Source of the DNA: Enterococcus pseudoavium NBRC 100491
GTDB taxonomy: Bacteria; Bacillota; Bacilli; Lactobacillales; Enterococcaceae
DNA length: 64,000 nucleotides
Assembly (NCBI RefSeq): GCF_001544295.1
Contig: NZ_BCQF01000012.1
Span: 1 to 64,000 of the forward strand
Direction of reading: 5' to 3'
Shown here: positions 18,463-31,754 of the stretch, in pieces
Layout of the letters: the number at the start of each line of letters is the position of its first letter
How positions within the stretch are numbered: position 1 is the stretch's first letter
Translations under genes and position numbers: made by a program
Notes under the pieces: generated by a model
Told to the model about the DNA's origin: nothing
Seen by the model: only the letters and a program-made list of their open reading frames with translations
Databases searched by the model: none

Positions 18463-18588
18463 ATAGTAACTAATATTATATTTTTGTGTTTTTTGCCTCT
18501 TTTATAAATTTCAGTTATTATATTTTTATTATTCGCACGTTATTTCTGGCTTTTTGATTAAAATAAGAGTTATTCTACTCATTTTTTT
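18463..18588 (-). promoter_or_regulatory. Shared triple-repeat promoter array, copy upstream of anchor pilin A
   Basis: Plus-strand GTTATT at 18514, 18539 and 18569, spacing 25 and 30, with -10-like TACTAT at 18463-18468, 51 bp from the nearest box. The distal extension reads AATGAGTAGAATAACT on the coding strand. It occupies most of the 395-bp gap between regulator 1 and the pilin operon. Confidence 0.7.
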
Positions 18589-18688
18589 TAATTTATTTTA
18601 CGAATAGTAAAACTCAATTCTTTTAAAATAAAAAAGTCATTTGAATCATTTTTTATCCATTTAATAAATTAATAACTATATTCCTTGC

Positions 18689-20182
18689 TTAGTCTGATAA
18701 ATAACTGATTAATTGTTGCAATTGAACAATATTTTGACTAGTCAAGAACGGATCAATGATTACCGTTGGATAGTCGTAAGGAACTTCCTCCACGCTGCTA
18801 GAGGTGATTAGCGCATCATATTTTTGCAATTCATGGATCTCGATACGAGAATCCCGGGAACGTTCCTCAACAAAATGAATCTTAAAATTGCCGTAGATTC
18901 GTTCTTCAATCTGATCGGCTAAAAAAGTCTCCTCGGTTGGTGACAGCTCTGACAGCAACAAAATTTTCAAAGGTTGATCCGCATTTGCCAACAAATTCAA
19001 GCTTTTAGGAACCATCGTGATTAATAAGTAGGTGTAATTCCAAATAAAATCATTCTCTTGATAAATTCGATATTTTTTAACAAAGGACTCTGCGATTTTC
19101 AATACCTTTTTCACCGCTTGGTAATGAGTTTCCATCATTTTTTCTAAAAATATGCCCCGTTGACGATACAAAATATCTAAATAACGACCTTTAGGCGAGT
19201 ACATCCGTTGATCGTTCACTAAGATGATGGTCAACTCGCTGACTTCTGCTTCACTCAATGAATTACCGATCAAATGATTGAATTCTTCGACTAATTCGGA
19301 ATGCTTCTGGTAAAGATCGCGGTAGCTTCTACTTTGTTTCATCGCTGATTTCCATTGATCTTGACTAAAGACCAACATATCAGCATAAGAAAGCCATAAA
19401 CAATCTTTAATTTGTTCTTCTGTTAGGCGAACCCGAAAAACATCCAAAACCATCCGCTCAAAAGGTTCTAAAGTAGCTTCATCAGGCAAACTCAAGGGAC
19501 TCGCCAATTCATTTTGTGGATAGAAGCGTTGGTTCTTGATTCGCCACAAACTGATGTAAATGTTATAGCTTAAACGTTTCCTAAAAATATGTCGGTTTTC
19601 TAAATGATTGACTTGGATAAACTGATCCACCAAGTTAGTGATGGATTTGATTTGATAGTCCTTCAGACCGACAAAGAGCGATTCCAAACGATCAGACTTT
19701 TCTAAAAAATAACGATAATAGAAGTGTCTGATCACACTCTCCTTCCCTTCGATCCGGAGCGGTCGATAATCCAATTTGATTTCAGCCTTTTTTAGTGCCA
19801 TTTCAATTTTTTTCAGATAGCGTTGAGTATTGGAAGCACTCAGATACAACTTATCAGCGAGATCACTGATACTTGAACACTTTTCATAAAGGAGCTCTTC
19901 AATAATCTGAAACTCAGGTGATTGTTGAAGAATATCAGCATATAAGCGATTGATGCTAACATGTGGTTTCACTTGAATCTGATACAGCCCTTTGAATTTT
20001 TCAATATGAAAATCATCTTGATCATCATTGATCAGCTTGACGTCTTTTAGCAGGATCGGCAAGGAACACTCCAATTCTTCCAGTAACTGGTCACTAGGCA
20101 ATCCAACCTGGTTTGCATAAAGTAATTCGACAAAACGTAGGCGCCGCAAACTACTTGTTCCTAAAACCTCTCTAAAATTCAT
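18689..20182 (-). CDS. Mga/AtxA-family transcriptional regulator 1 (EbpR-like)
   Basis: A 497-residue Mga-type regulator, closely similar over its whole length to regulator 3 (449-1942) and less so to regulator 2. It has an N-terminal winged helix (RRLRFVELLYA, then QLLEELECSLPILLKDVKLIN), a second HTH (EFQIIEELLYEKCSS...LSASNTQRYLKK), a PRD-like centre and a C-terminal EIIB-like part (ILLLSELSPTEETF...VIIDPFLTSQ). The start is supported by AAGGGGA. Its position directly upstream of a pilin operon on the same strand is that of ebpR relative to ebpABC, so activation of the island is the likely role. It carries a two-box version of the shared array. Confidence 0.85.
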   Translation of the reverse strand: MNFREVLGTSSLRRLRFVELLYANQVGLPSDQLLEELECSLPILLKDVKLINDDQDDFHIEKFKGLYQIQVKPHVSINRLYADILQQSPEFQIIEELLYEKCSSISDLADKLYLSASNTQRYLKKIEMALKKAEIKLDYRPLRIEGKESVIRHFYYRYFLEKSDRLESLFVGLKDYQIKSITNLVDQFIQVNHLENRHIFRKRLSYNIYISLWRIKNQRFYPQNELASPLSLPDEATLEPFERMVLDVFRVRLTEEQIKDCLWLSYADMLVFSQDQWKSAMKQSRSYRDLYQKHSELVEEFNHLIGNSLSEAEVSELTIILVNDQRMYSPKGRYLDILYRQRGIFLEKMMETHYQAVKKVLKIAESFVKKYRIYQENDFIWNYTYLLITMVPKSLNLLANADQPLKILLLSELSPTEETFLADQIEERIYGNFKIHFVEERSRDSRIEIHELQKYDALITSSSVEEVPYDYPTVIIDPFLTSQNIVQLQQLISYLSD

Positions 20183-20509
20183 TTTTTCATCCCCTTCCCT
20201 TCCATAAATTTAACCATTGGAAAAAATCATCTTCACAAAATTACCAACAAATAAAGAAGTTCCCCAACTCTTCTCACATACCGACCGCTTTCCAGCTTAT
20301 TACTAGTAAAAGGCCTTTTATATGCTTCATTTTTTTGTGAAGATCTGAACTTCAAAAAATTGATCCTCCTCTGATTTATAAAGTTTTTCTGTCCTAAAAC
20401 AACATATGTATAAAAAAATAAACAAAAAGAACACACGAAATAAACATTAATATTCTGTTTAACATAACTAAAAAAGCCTATTTGTTAACTATTTCTAATT
20501 TATATCTAT

Positions 20510-20634
20510 ATAATAACTAATTTAACGCTCATTTGTTTTTATGGTTATATCTAAATATCCGTTATTGTTTGCAGACTATATTGCCTAATAAACAGTAAAA
20601 AAATCAATTCTATCGTTATTTAACTCATTTATTT
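20510..20634 (-). promoter_or_regulatory. Shared promoter array, two-box copy upstream of Mga-type regulator 1
   Basis: Plus-strand GTTATT at 20561 and 20615 (54 bp apart, the same outer spacing as the triple arrays), with -10-like TATTAT at 20510-20515, 51 bp from the nearer box. The middle box is not recognisable. The distal extension AATGAGTTAAATAACG matches adhesin C almost exactly. Confidence 0.65.
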
Positions 20635-20800
20635 AAAGCATTATAAATTTTATTAGTATTCATTTTAGAGATCTAAAAAAAATCATTTGGTTTTTTAAGG
20701 TTCATTATTTAATAAAAGTTCTCAAACTTTAGTCATTTGCGAATTTTTGATTAGAATTTTGATCTTGATAAAAGAGCTTATCTACCTAAAAAAGAATTTA
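20635..20800. other. AT-rich spacer upstream of the pilus island
   Basis: No gene or RNA recognised between the regulator 1 promoter and the long hairpin at 20801-20853. Confidence 0.4.
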
Positions 20801-20853
20801 AAAAATCCCCGTGATTAAAAACTCTTTCTGAGTTTTTAATCACGGGGATTTTT
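20801..20853. terminator. Long perfect hairpin, probable second terminator of the glucosidase operon
   Basis: A 24-bp perfect inverted repeat (arms 20801-20824 and 20830-20853, core ATCCCCGTGATTAAAAACTC) with a 5-nt loop, flanked by A-run and T-run. It lies 200 bp past the GH1 stop codon, and a nearer terminator lies at 21001-21041. Confidence 0.65.
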
Positions 20854-21000
20854 TATTTATCGAGTCATGAAATTTTAAAATATTACTCTTTTCTTATTTT
20901 AAACTAGTGTACTAGCCTCTCAGCTTTATATGGACAAGCTTTATTGTTGAAGCTTGTTCCGTATTCGGTGACTCTACATTTTTTCTTCTATAAATAAAGA

Positions 21001-21041
21001 CTTCACGAACGAGCTTTCTGCTTAAAAGTTCGTTCGTGAAG
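21001..21041 (-). terminator. Terminator of the glucosidase operon
   Basis: Arms CTTCACGAACGAGCTTT and AAAAGTTCGTTCGTGAAG pair over about 17 bp with one mismatch. On the minus strand it is followed by a T-rich tract, just downstream of the GH1 gene. Confidence 0.75.
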
Positions 21042-21058
21042 CCATCTCATTGTTTGGA

Positions 21059-22489
<1,431 letters not shown>

Positions 22490-22506
22490 CTATTATTCCC
22501 TACTTT

Positions 22507-23898
22507 CTATATTTTTACTAAATCTAATTCACGTGCCACTTCATCCTGGACTTCAACGCCATCTTTTTCTAAACGTTCGATGGTTTCTTTGAAGTTTGGC
22601 AAATAAGCTTTATGTGCGACAAATAATTCATCCATGATCCGTTGAGCTGTTTTTCCTGAACGAACCAATGGATTGTTGGTAAAGGCTTGTAATGCTGTGT
22701 TGTAATCCCCAGTGACTGCGGCTTCGATCGTTAACAATTCCATCGCCTTCATGGCTTGCAGCCAACCACGTTCTGCTGTCGGTAATTCACCAAAAGCCAC
22801 GTTACGAGCACCTTGTCCACCGATATAAGCAGAAACTTCAACAACGCAATCTGCTGGCAGATCTGGTACTGCCCCATCATTTTTTGTAGAGACTACTAAT
22901 TGGGTATTCTTGTTAGCATAAATTGAAGCGATCGATTCGCAAGCTGCATCAGAATAATACGCCCCACCACGCTGACCTAATTGTTCTGGTTTGTAATCTA
23001 AGTTTGGATCTTTGTATAATTCAAACAATTCTGTTTCTGTTTGTTTCACTTGCTGTGCACGCGTTCCAATCGTACGGTATTCTTCCAACGCATGCGCGAG
23101 CGTTTCTTCTTCTTGATAATAATAATGATGGTAGCCGCAAGGAATCATTTGCATTTGTTCCAAAATCTCTCTTGGAAAAGGAATATCATGAATATTTTTC
23201 GGCATCCCAGTTTCGTCACCTGAATACATTTTCTCAACGATAGCCATCGTCACATCTTTGCCGTGAAGATCCGCCACTTTATGCCAGTGGAAATGATTCA
23301 AGCCTGCAAATTTATAAATCAACTCATCTGGCTGTTTGCCTAATAATTCCGGTTCGATCATTTGTGCCATGACTGGAACGTTGCATAAACCAATCACTTT
23401 GTCCCATTTACCGTAACGAACGACTGCTTCTGTCACCATGCCACTAGGATTGGCAAAGTTGATCAGCCACGCGTCTGGACATAAACGTTTCATATCTTCC
23501 ACGATTTCTAAAATGATCGGAACAGTCCGAAAAGCTTTAAACATTCCGCCAGCCCCGTTGGTCTCTTGCCCCAGCATGCCGTAATAAGCAGGAATTCGTT
23601 CATCTTTGATCCGAGCTTCTAATAAACCCACACGAAATTGTGTTGTTACAAAATCGGCATCTTTTAGCGCTGCTTCACGATCTAAAGTCATATGAACTTT
23701 TACATCATAAGGAGAAGCATCCCACATCCGTTGAGCCATCGCACCAACGATCTCTAATTTTTCCCGACCTGCTTCAATATCGACTAACCAAATTTCTCGA
23801 ATGGGTAATTCATCGAATCGTTTGATAAACCCCTCCATTAATTCGGGGGTATAACTACTTCCTCCACCAATCGTGGCAATTTTAACGCCTGCTGTCAT
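22507..23898 (-). CDS. 6-phospho-beta-glucosidase, glycoside hydrolase family 4 (CelF/LicH-type)
   Basis: A 463-residue GH4 enzyme that cleaves phospho-beta-glucosides by an NAD+- and Mn2+-dependent redox mechanism. A Rossmann motif (IATIGGGSSYTPEL) starts at residue 6. NFANPSGMVTEAV, the metal-binding Cys in GLCNVPV and His residues in GLNHFHWHKV are present, as in CelF. A clear AAGGAG precedes the ATG. It is first gene of the operon with the GH1 enzyme and divergent from the RpiR-family regulator. The shared intergenic region has repeated TTTACAAA motifs that could be the operator. Confidence 0.88.
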   Translation of the reverse strand: MTAGVKIATIGGGSSYTPELMEGFIKRFDELPIREIWLVDIEAGREKLEIVGAMAQRMWDASPYDVKVHMTLDREAALKDADFVTTQFRVGLLEARIKDERIPAYYGMLGQETNGAGGMFKAFRTVPIILEIVEDMKRLCPDAWLINFANPSGMVTEAVVRYGKWDKVIGLCNVPVMAQMIEPELLGKQPDELIYKFAGLNHFHWHKVADLHGKDVTMAIVEKMYSGDETGMPKNIHDIPFPREILEQMQMIPCGYHHYYYQEEETLAHALEEYRTIGTRAQQVKQTETELFELYKDPNLDYKPEQLGQRGGAYYSDAACESIASIYANKNTQLVVSTKNDGAVPDLPADCVVEVSAYIGGQGARNVAFGELPTAERGWLQAMKAMELLTIEAAVTGDYNTALQAFTNNPLVRSGKTAQRIMDELFVAHKAYLPNFKETIERLEKDGVEVQDEVARELDLVKI

Positions 23899-23940
23899 GC
23901 AATCGACTCCTTCTGTTTTATTTACATTTTAATTATCCAT

Positions 23941-24098
23941 TACGTAAAACTTCAATACAATCCATTTACAAACTATTCCATGCATATTTACAAATCCGTT
24001 TAAGAAAACGCTTCATTTTGTAAATGCCAGTGTTTTTTTTCGCTTTTTTCTTTAATCCACCACAAAAATGTTTACGAATATTTTATAATAAACGTAAA
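23941..24098. promoter_or_regulatory. Divergent rpiR/GH4 control region with repeated TTTACrAA motifs
   Basis: TTTACAAA occurs at 23965 and 23987 (22 bp apart), its complement TTTGTAAA at 24017, TTTACGAA at 24071, and complements of TTTACGT at 23941 and 24091. TATAAT at 24084-24089 is the probable -10 of rpiR and sits between the TTTACG and CGTAAA arms. This fits an RpiR operator but has not been tested. Confidence 0.5.
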
Positions 24099-24116
24099 TG
24101 ACTAGGAGGTTCTTAA

Positions 24117-25034
24117 ATGCTGTTAACCGAAAAAATGAAACAGACAGATTTTTCGAACGCTGAGGCGACTTTAGTCGCTTATATTTTAGACCAAGGCACC
24201 GCGATCGAATCTCTGACCATCAAAGAAATTGCCGCGGTTAATTTTGTTCATCCATCAACATTGATCCGTGTCGCTAAAAAGCTCGGTTATCAAGGCTGGT
24301 TAGAACTACGTACAGAATTTTTGGCAGAACAGACTTATCTACAAACCTATTTTGAAGATGTTGACGCTAATCTACCCTTCCAAGCGACAGATGGTTTGAT
24401 GACGATTGCAAATAAAATCGCGACTTTAGAACGCACCACCATTGATGATACCTTAAGTTTGTTAAATCATGACGCTTTACAAAAGGCGAAGCAGCTACTG
24501 CTGAATGCGCAACAAATCAAAATCTTTGGCAGTAATGCCAATCTATTGATTTCACAAGACTTCGCTTTGAAAATGCGACGTATCCAAAAAGATGTCGTCA
24601 CTAGTCAAACCTTAGGCGAGGATGCCTATGAGGCCTTCAATAGTCGATCAGATACTTGTGCGGTCTTGATTTCCTATACTGGTGAGAATAATTTTATTTT
24701 GCACATTGCTAAAATCTTACAAAAACAAAAAACACCCATCATCGCCCTGACGAGTATCGGCGATAATACGCTAGCTTCCATGAGCCAAGCGGTTTTACGA
24801 ATCACCACTCGCGAACGCTTGTATTCAAAGATCGCCAACTTTACGATTAATTCTTCGATCTGCTATTTACTAGATGTATTGTACGCCAGTGTCTTTGCAG
24901 AAGATTATCAAAAAAATCTCAATCACCTCATCGAGATTGGTGAATTGGCAGATAAGCGCAAGACTAGCTCTGCCATCATGGCTGAATCACCGGAATCGAT
25001 GATTCGTTTTACCGAGTCTTTTCGACCAAATTAA
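24117..25034 (+). CDS. RpiR/MurR-family transcriptional regulator (HTH-SIS)
   Basis: A 305-residue regulator. The N-terminal HTH (about residues 1-75, AYILDQGTAIESLTIKEIA...HPSTLIRVAKKLGY) is typical of the RpiR family. The C-terminal SIS domain (about 105-255; IKIFGSNANLL, VLISYTGENNF) binds a phosphosugar. AGGAGG precedes the ATG. It is divergent from the GH4-GH1 operon and convergent with bglP, sharing a bidirectional terminator. A role in sensing phospho-beta-glucoside and controlling the glucosidase operon is inferred from position. Confidence 0.85.
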   Translation: MLLTEKMKQTDFSNAEATLVAYILDQGTAIESLTIKEIAAVNFVHPSTLIRVAKKLGYQGWLELRTEFLAEQTYLQTYFEDVDANLPFQATDGLMTIANKIATLERTTIDDTLSLLNHDALQKAKQLLLNAQQIKIFGSNANLLISQDFALKMRRIQKDVVTSQTLGEDAYEAFNSRSDTCAVLISYTGENNFILHIAKILQKQKTPIIALTSIGDNTLASMSQAVLRITTRERLYSKIANFTINSSICYLLDVLYASVFAEDYQKNLNHLIEIGELADKRKTSSAIMAESPESMIRFTESFRPN

Positions 25035-25040
25035 GCCATA

Positions 25041-25076
25041 AAAATGGAGTGTGCCAAAAGCGGCACATTCCATTTT
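25041..25076. terminator. Bidirectional terminator between rpiR and bglP
   Basis: Arms AAAATGGAGTGTGCC and GGCACATTCCATTTT pair with one G:T-type mismatch and loop AAAAGC. A-run and T-run flank both sides, serving the convergent genes. Confidence 0.8.
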
Positions 25077-25085
25077 TTTAATTTA

Positions 25086-26999
<1,914 letters not shown>

Positions 27000-27068
27000 C
27001 TAATTTGTATAACATTCTTTTTGCTAGAAAAGTGCGTCAACCATTCAGCGCTAAACGGTCTTCTCTTT

Positions 27069-27911
27069 TTATTGCTTTACTTTTTGAACCAATCTTGCGA
27101 TATGGATTGTTAAGTACAATTTCTCGTCATTTGACATTTCATAATGGTATTTTTTTAGAATAAATTCGGCGATCCGTTCTACACATTGATAAGCATTTTG
27201 ATATTTTTTTTGGATGATGACGAGTAACTCATCATCCGTTTCATCTGTTAATTGACGATGATTCATAATTCGCGAAGCAAAGAAGCGCAAATGTGTCGTA
27301 AAGCGATAGAAGTAGACCGATTCTTCATCTAATTGAACTTTAAAATAATAGCTGGTAATTTGAATAATCTCCTGCATCAATTCCGCCATCAAATACGCAT
27401 CTTCATTATCACTTTCCGTTTGTGCATTCACTAAATGTAAAGCGATATTTCCCGCTTCATCTTCGCCTAAATCAATTTTAAATTTTTCTTTGATCCGTTT
27501 TACTGCATCTAAACCAACTGAAAATTCATCAGGAAACAAGCGTTTGACATCCCATAATAATAAGTTGCGAACACGGACCCCTTCTTGAACTCGTTGAATT
27601 GCGGCATATAAATGATCTGTGATTGAGATATACAGCGAATCATTCAATGGATTTTTCAACGTCACTTTTGCTTCATCGATAATGTCATTGGCAATCTCTA
27701 CATAACTAATTGGCATATCTTCAAGCAACTCTTGAAACTTGTGAAATAAATCGTTGTTCGCAAGGTGATAAGACTTATCAATTGCTGTTTCAGCTATCTC
27801 ATCCCCGACTTTTTTTTGAAAGGCCAGACCTCGCCCCATTACGACGATTTCGTTATTTTTTTCATCTGTCGTAATAACTACATTGTTATTCAAAATTTTT
27901 TGAATCTGCAT
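27069..27911 (-). CDS. licT: BglG/LicT-family transcription antiterminator
   Basis: A 280-residue RNA-binding antiterminator. The N-terminal CAT domain (about 1-55, MQIQKILNNNVVITTDEKNNEIVVMG) binds the RAT hairpin. PRD1 and PRD2 (about 65-170 and 175-280) carry the regulatory His residues (ITDHLYAAI, NIALHLVNAQ, TTHLRFFA, LTIHIARLV). GGAGGATC precedes the ATG. Its own leader contains a RAT overlapping a terminator (28052-28129), and a separate TTGACA/TATCAT promoter lies between that terminator and the gene. It would release termination when beta-glucosides are transported by the adjacent bglP. Confidence 0.9.
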   Translation of the reverse strand: MQIQKILNNNVVITTDEKNNEIVVMGRGLAFQKKVGDEIAETAIDKSYHLANNDLFHKFQELLEDMPISYVEIANDIIDEAKVTLKNPLNDSLYISITDHLYAAIQRVQEGVRVRNLLLWDVKRLFPDEFSVGLDAVKRIKEKFKIDLGEDEAGNIALHLVNAQTESDNEDAYLMAELMQEIIQITSYYFKVQLDEESVYFYRFTTHLRFFASRIMNHRQLTDETDDELLVIIQKKYQNAYQCVERIAEFILKKYHYEMSNDEKLYLTIHIARLVQKVKQ

Positions 27912-27976
27912 TTAGCGATCCTCCATTCAGTGAATTCGCTAGCAAAAATCACTGTCAATAAGTTTCTTCAATTAAA

Positions 27977-28005
27977 ATGATAGATACTTTTGTAACCGTT
28001 GTCAA
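27977..28005 (-). promoter_or_regulatory. Internal promoter of licT, downstream of the RAT terminator
   Basis: On the minus strand TTGACA (28005-28000), 17 bp, TATCAT (27982-27977). Transcripts from here bypass the RAT/terminator and could supply a basal level of antiterminator. Confidence 0.55.
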
Positions 28006-28051
28006 ACGCAAATACGTTTTTTTATAAATCCACCTCCTGCCTTATGGCAAC

Positions 28052-28129
28052 AAAAAAACCCAATGAGGGTACAACAAACAACGTCGTACACATCATCAGG
28101 TTTAGCTTGTATTGAAACAATCACTATCC
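28052..28129 (-). promoter_or_regulatory. RAT antiterminator overlapping a terminator in the licT-bglP leader
   Basis: The RNA segment GGATAGTGATTGTTTC... ending AAGCTAAACC (28129-28099) matches the BglG/LicT ribonucleic antiterminator consensus (GGAT-GT-A-TG ... CAAAACC-type 3' end). Its 3' AACCTGATG also pairs with CATTGGGTT of a hairpin followed by seven T (28059-28052). The two structures are mutually exclusive, the hallmark of this switch. Confidence 0.75.
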
Positions 28130-28156
28130 ATCATTTGGTCTATTTAATTTAAATTC

Positions 28157-28185
28157 AGCTTAACAAATCGAGAAAGCGCTGTCAA
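28157..28185 (-). promoter_or_regulatory. Main licT-bglP promoter with overlapping cre-like site
   Basis: On the minus strand TTGACA (28185-28180), 17 bp, TAAGCT (28162-28157), just upstream of the RAT. TGACAGCGCTTTCT (28184-28171) fits the CcpA cre consensus except for its last base and overlaps the -35, consistent with glucose repression. Confidence 0.5.
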
Positions 28186-28199
28186 TGAGTTTTACAAAA

Positions 28200-28588
28200 A
28201 AAGTTTTATTCTCTGAGCTTTTTCTAAATAGCATTTACTCTTAAAATGAACGATAGCCCGCTCAAATATGAGCAGGCTATCTAACTAATCAATATTTATT
28301 ATTCTAAAGTTGCGGATGTTGACTATTACTAAAAATTAACTATTTCTCGTTTAAACGATGTATTCCCAAATCCTTCTAATACATCCTTGTAACCCTATAG
28401 TTACGCCAGTTTGATTAAATTTCATCAAAATGAGTTAAATTGTCGCATAAAAATATCTTTCGTGTATTGTTACTATAGCATAATAAAACGGAAAGAACGT
28501 CATTAAAAGACAAAGTTAGTGAAATCTTAACTTGCCGCTCTATTTCGATACGCCAGAGATTTGCAAAAAATGATAGCCATCAAAAAAC
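28200..28588. other. Gene-free stretch upstream of the bgl promoter
   Basis: No gene seen. It holds a hairpin at 28252-28281 (GATAGCC-C-GCTCA / TGAGC-A-GGCTATC) without a T-tract. Its role is unclear. Confidence 0.4.
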
Positions 28589-28619
28589 GCTCAAGTCTAG
28601 TCAGACTCAAGCGCCTTTT
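28589..28619 (-). terminator. Terminator of metS
   Basis: CGCT-ca-AGTCT / AGACT-ca-AGCG hairpin with loop AGTC, an A-run before it on the plus strand and a long T-run after it overlapping the metS stop codon region. Confidence 0.6.
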
Positions 28620-28625
28620 TTTATA

Positions 28626-30933
<2,308 letters not shown>

Positions 30934-30972
30934 ACTTCTGCCCCATTTTCTTAAAAAAAATGAGGCAGAAGT
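30934..30972 (-). terminator. Terminator of the lipoprotein gene
   Basis: 16-bp stem ACTTCTGCCCCATTTT / AAAATGAGGCAGAAGT (one G:U) with T-rich sequence downstream on the minus strand, 20 bp past the stop codon. Confidence 0.8.
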
Positions 30973-30994
30973 ATCTTTAATAAAAATTTTGCGT

Positions 30995-31597
30995 CTACTC
31001 AAATGCCCAAGTAATCGTATGACCATCTAACTCTGTGGTCCAAGAATCAAACGTAAGAACGCCATTAGTAATAGAATAAGGAATCGTCTGGTTCGCCACA
31101 GTAATCGTCTCGTTTGTCATTGTGTACTCATCCTCATAATTAGGTCGGTAACTCCCTGCAAGTTCAACAAAGGCTGTTGAATCAGATGTAAAAGAGATGT
31201 ACGCCCCTCCATCATGAACTAAATTTTGCGGAGCTTTGTTTTCGTCCATCGCTTGATTGACAGCTTGACCATCAAATAACACGGGTGCTAATGAAAAGCT
31301 CTTTCCTACCAGTTGCTGTTGAGCGAGCGCTAAGTTGTCCGGTTGACTACTAGCGATCGTACTGGCTGGTAATTCGGAACTGCTACTGACAGCACTTTCG
31401 AACGTTGCGCTACTAATACTTTCTGCTGCTGAACTGCTGCTAAGCGTACTCTTCTTTTCTTCACTAGTACTGCTAGTACTTGCTACTGTTGAGCTAACTT
31501 CTCCGGTTGATGCTACTGTTGTCTTCGTCGCTGATTTTTGACACGCCCCTAATACTAAAACGCTTACCAAAAGGCACCCCACTACTAACTTTTTCAT
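30995..31597 (-). CDS. Putative lipoprotein of unknown function
   Basis: A 200-residue exported protein. The start is placed at MKKLVVGC because GGGGGA lies at the right distance; an ATG two codons earlier is too close. A lipoprotein signal peptide ends in the lipobox VLGAC (Cys19). Residues ~25-90 are a Ser/Thr/Ala-rich low-complexity linker, probably a wall-spanning spacer. The C-terminal ~110 residues (from LVGKSFSLAPVLFDG) form a small beta-rich domain that recurs in lactic-acid-bacterial lipoproteins but whose function I do not know. Single gene with its own terminator. Confidence 0.75.
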   Translation of the reverse strand: MKKLVVGCLLVSVLVLGACQKSATKTTVASTGEVSSTVASTSSTSEEKKSTLSSSSAAESISSATFESAVSSSSELPASTIASSQPDNLALAQQQLVGKSFSLAPVLFDGQAVNQAMDENKAPQNLVHDGGAYISFTSDSTAFVELAGSYRPNYEDEYTMTNETITVANQTIPYSITNGVLTFDSWTTELDGHTITWAFE

Positions 31598-31718
31598 CTT
31601 CATTCCCCCGATTTCAGTCAAAATAATACCAGTTATATTTTAACAATAATAAATATTATTAACAAGATCTTCTAACATAAGTAATGGTGGTTAACGTACT
31701 AACTATTAACAATGATAT

Positions 31719-31753
31719 AAAGAAACAGCGAATCCATCAGATCCGCTGTCTTT
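31719..31753 (-). terminator. Terminator of the DUF2200 gene
   Basis: AAAG-aa-ACAGCGaATC / GATcCGCTGTCTTT hairpin with loop CATCA, adjacent to the stop codon. Confidence 0.65.
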
Positions 31754-31754
31754 A

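Noticed and set aside
20233-20436. 67-codon minus-strand frame between regulator 1 and its promoter
   Set aside because: It lies in the long 5' untranslated leader, has no ribosome site and no resemblance to known leader peptides.
28021-28060. AGGAGGTGG ribosome-like sequence upstream of licT
   Set aside because: No ATG, GTG or TTG at proper spacing opens a frame of any length. It is probably chance or part of the leader RNA.
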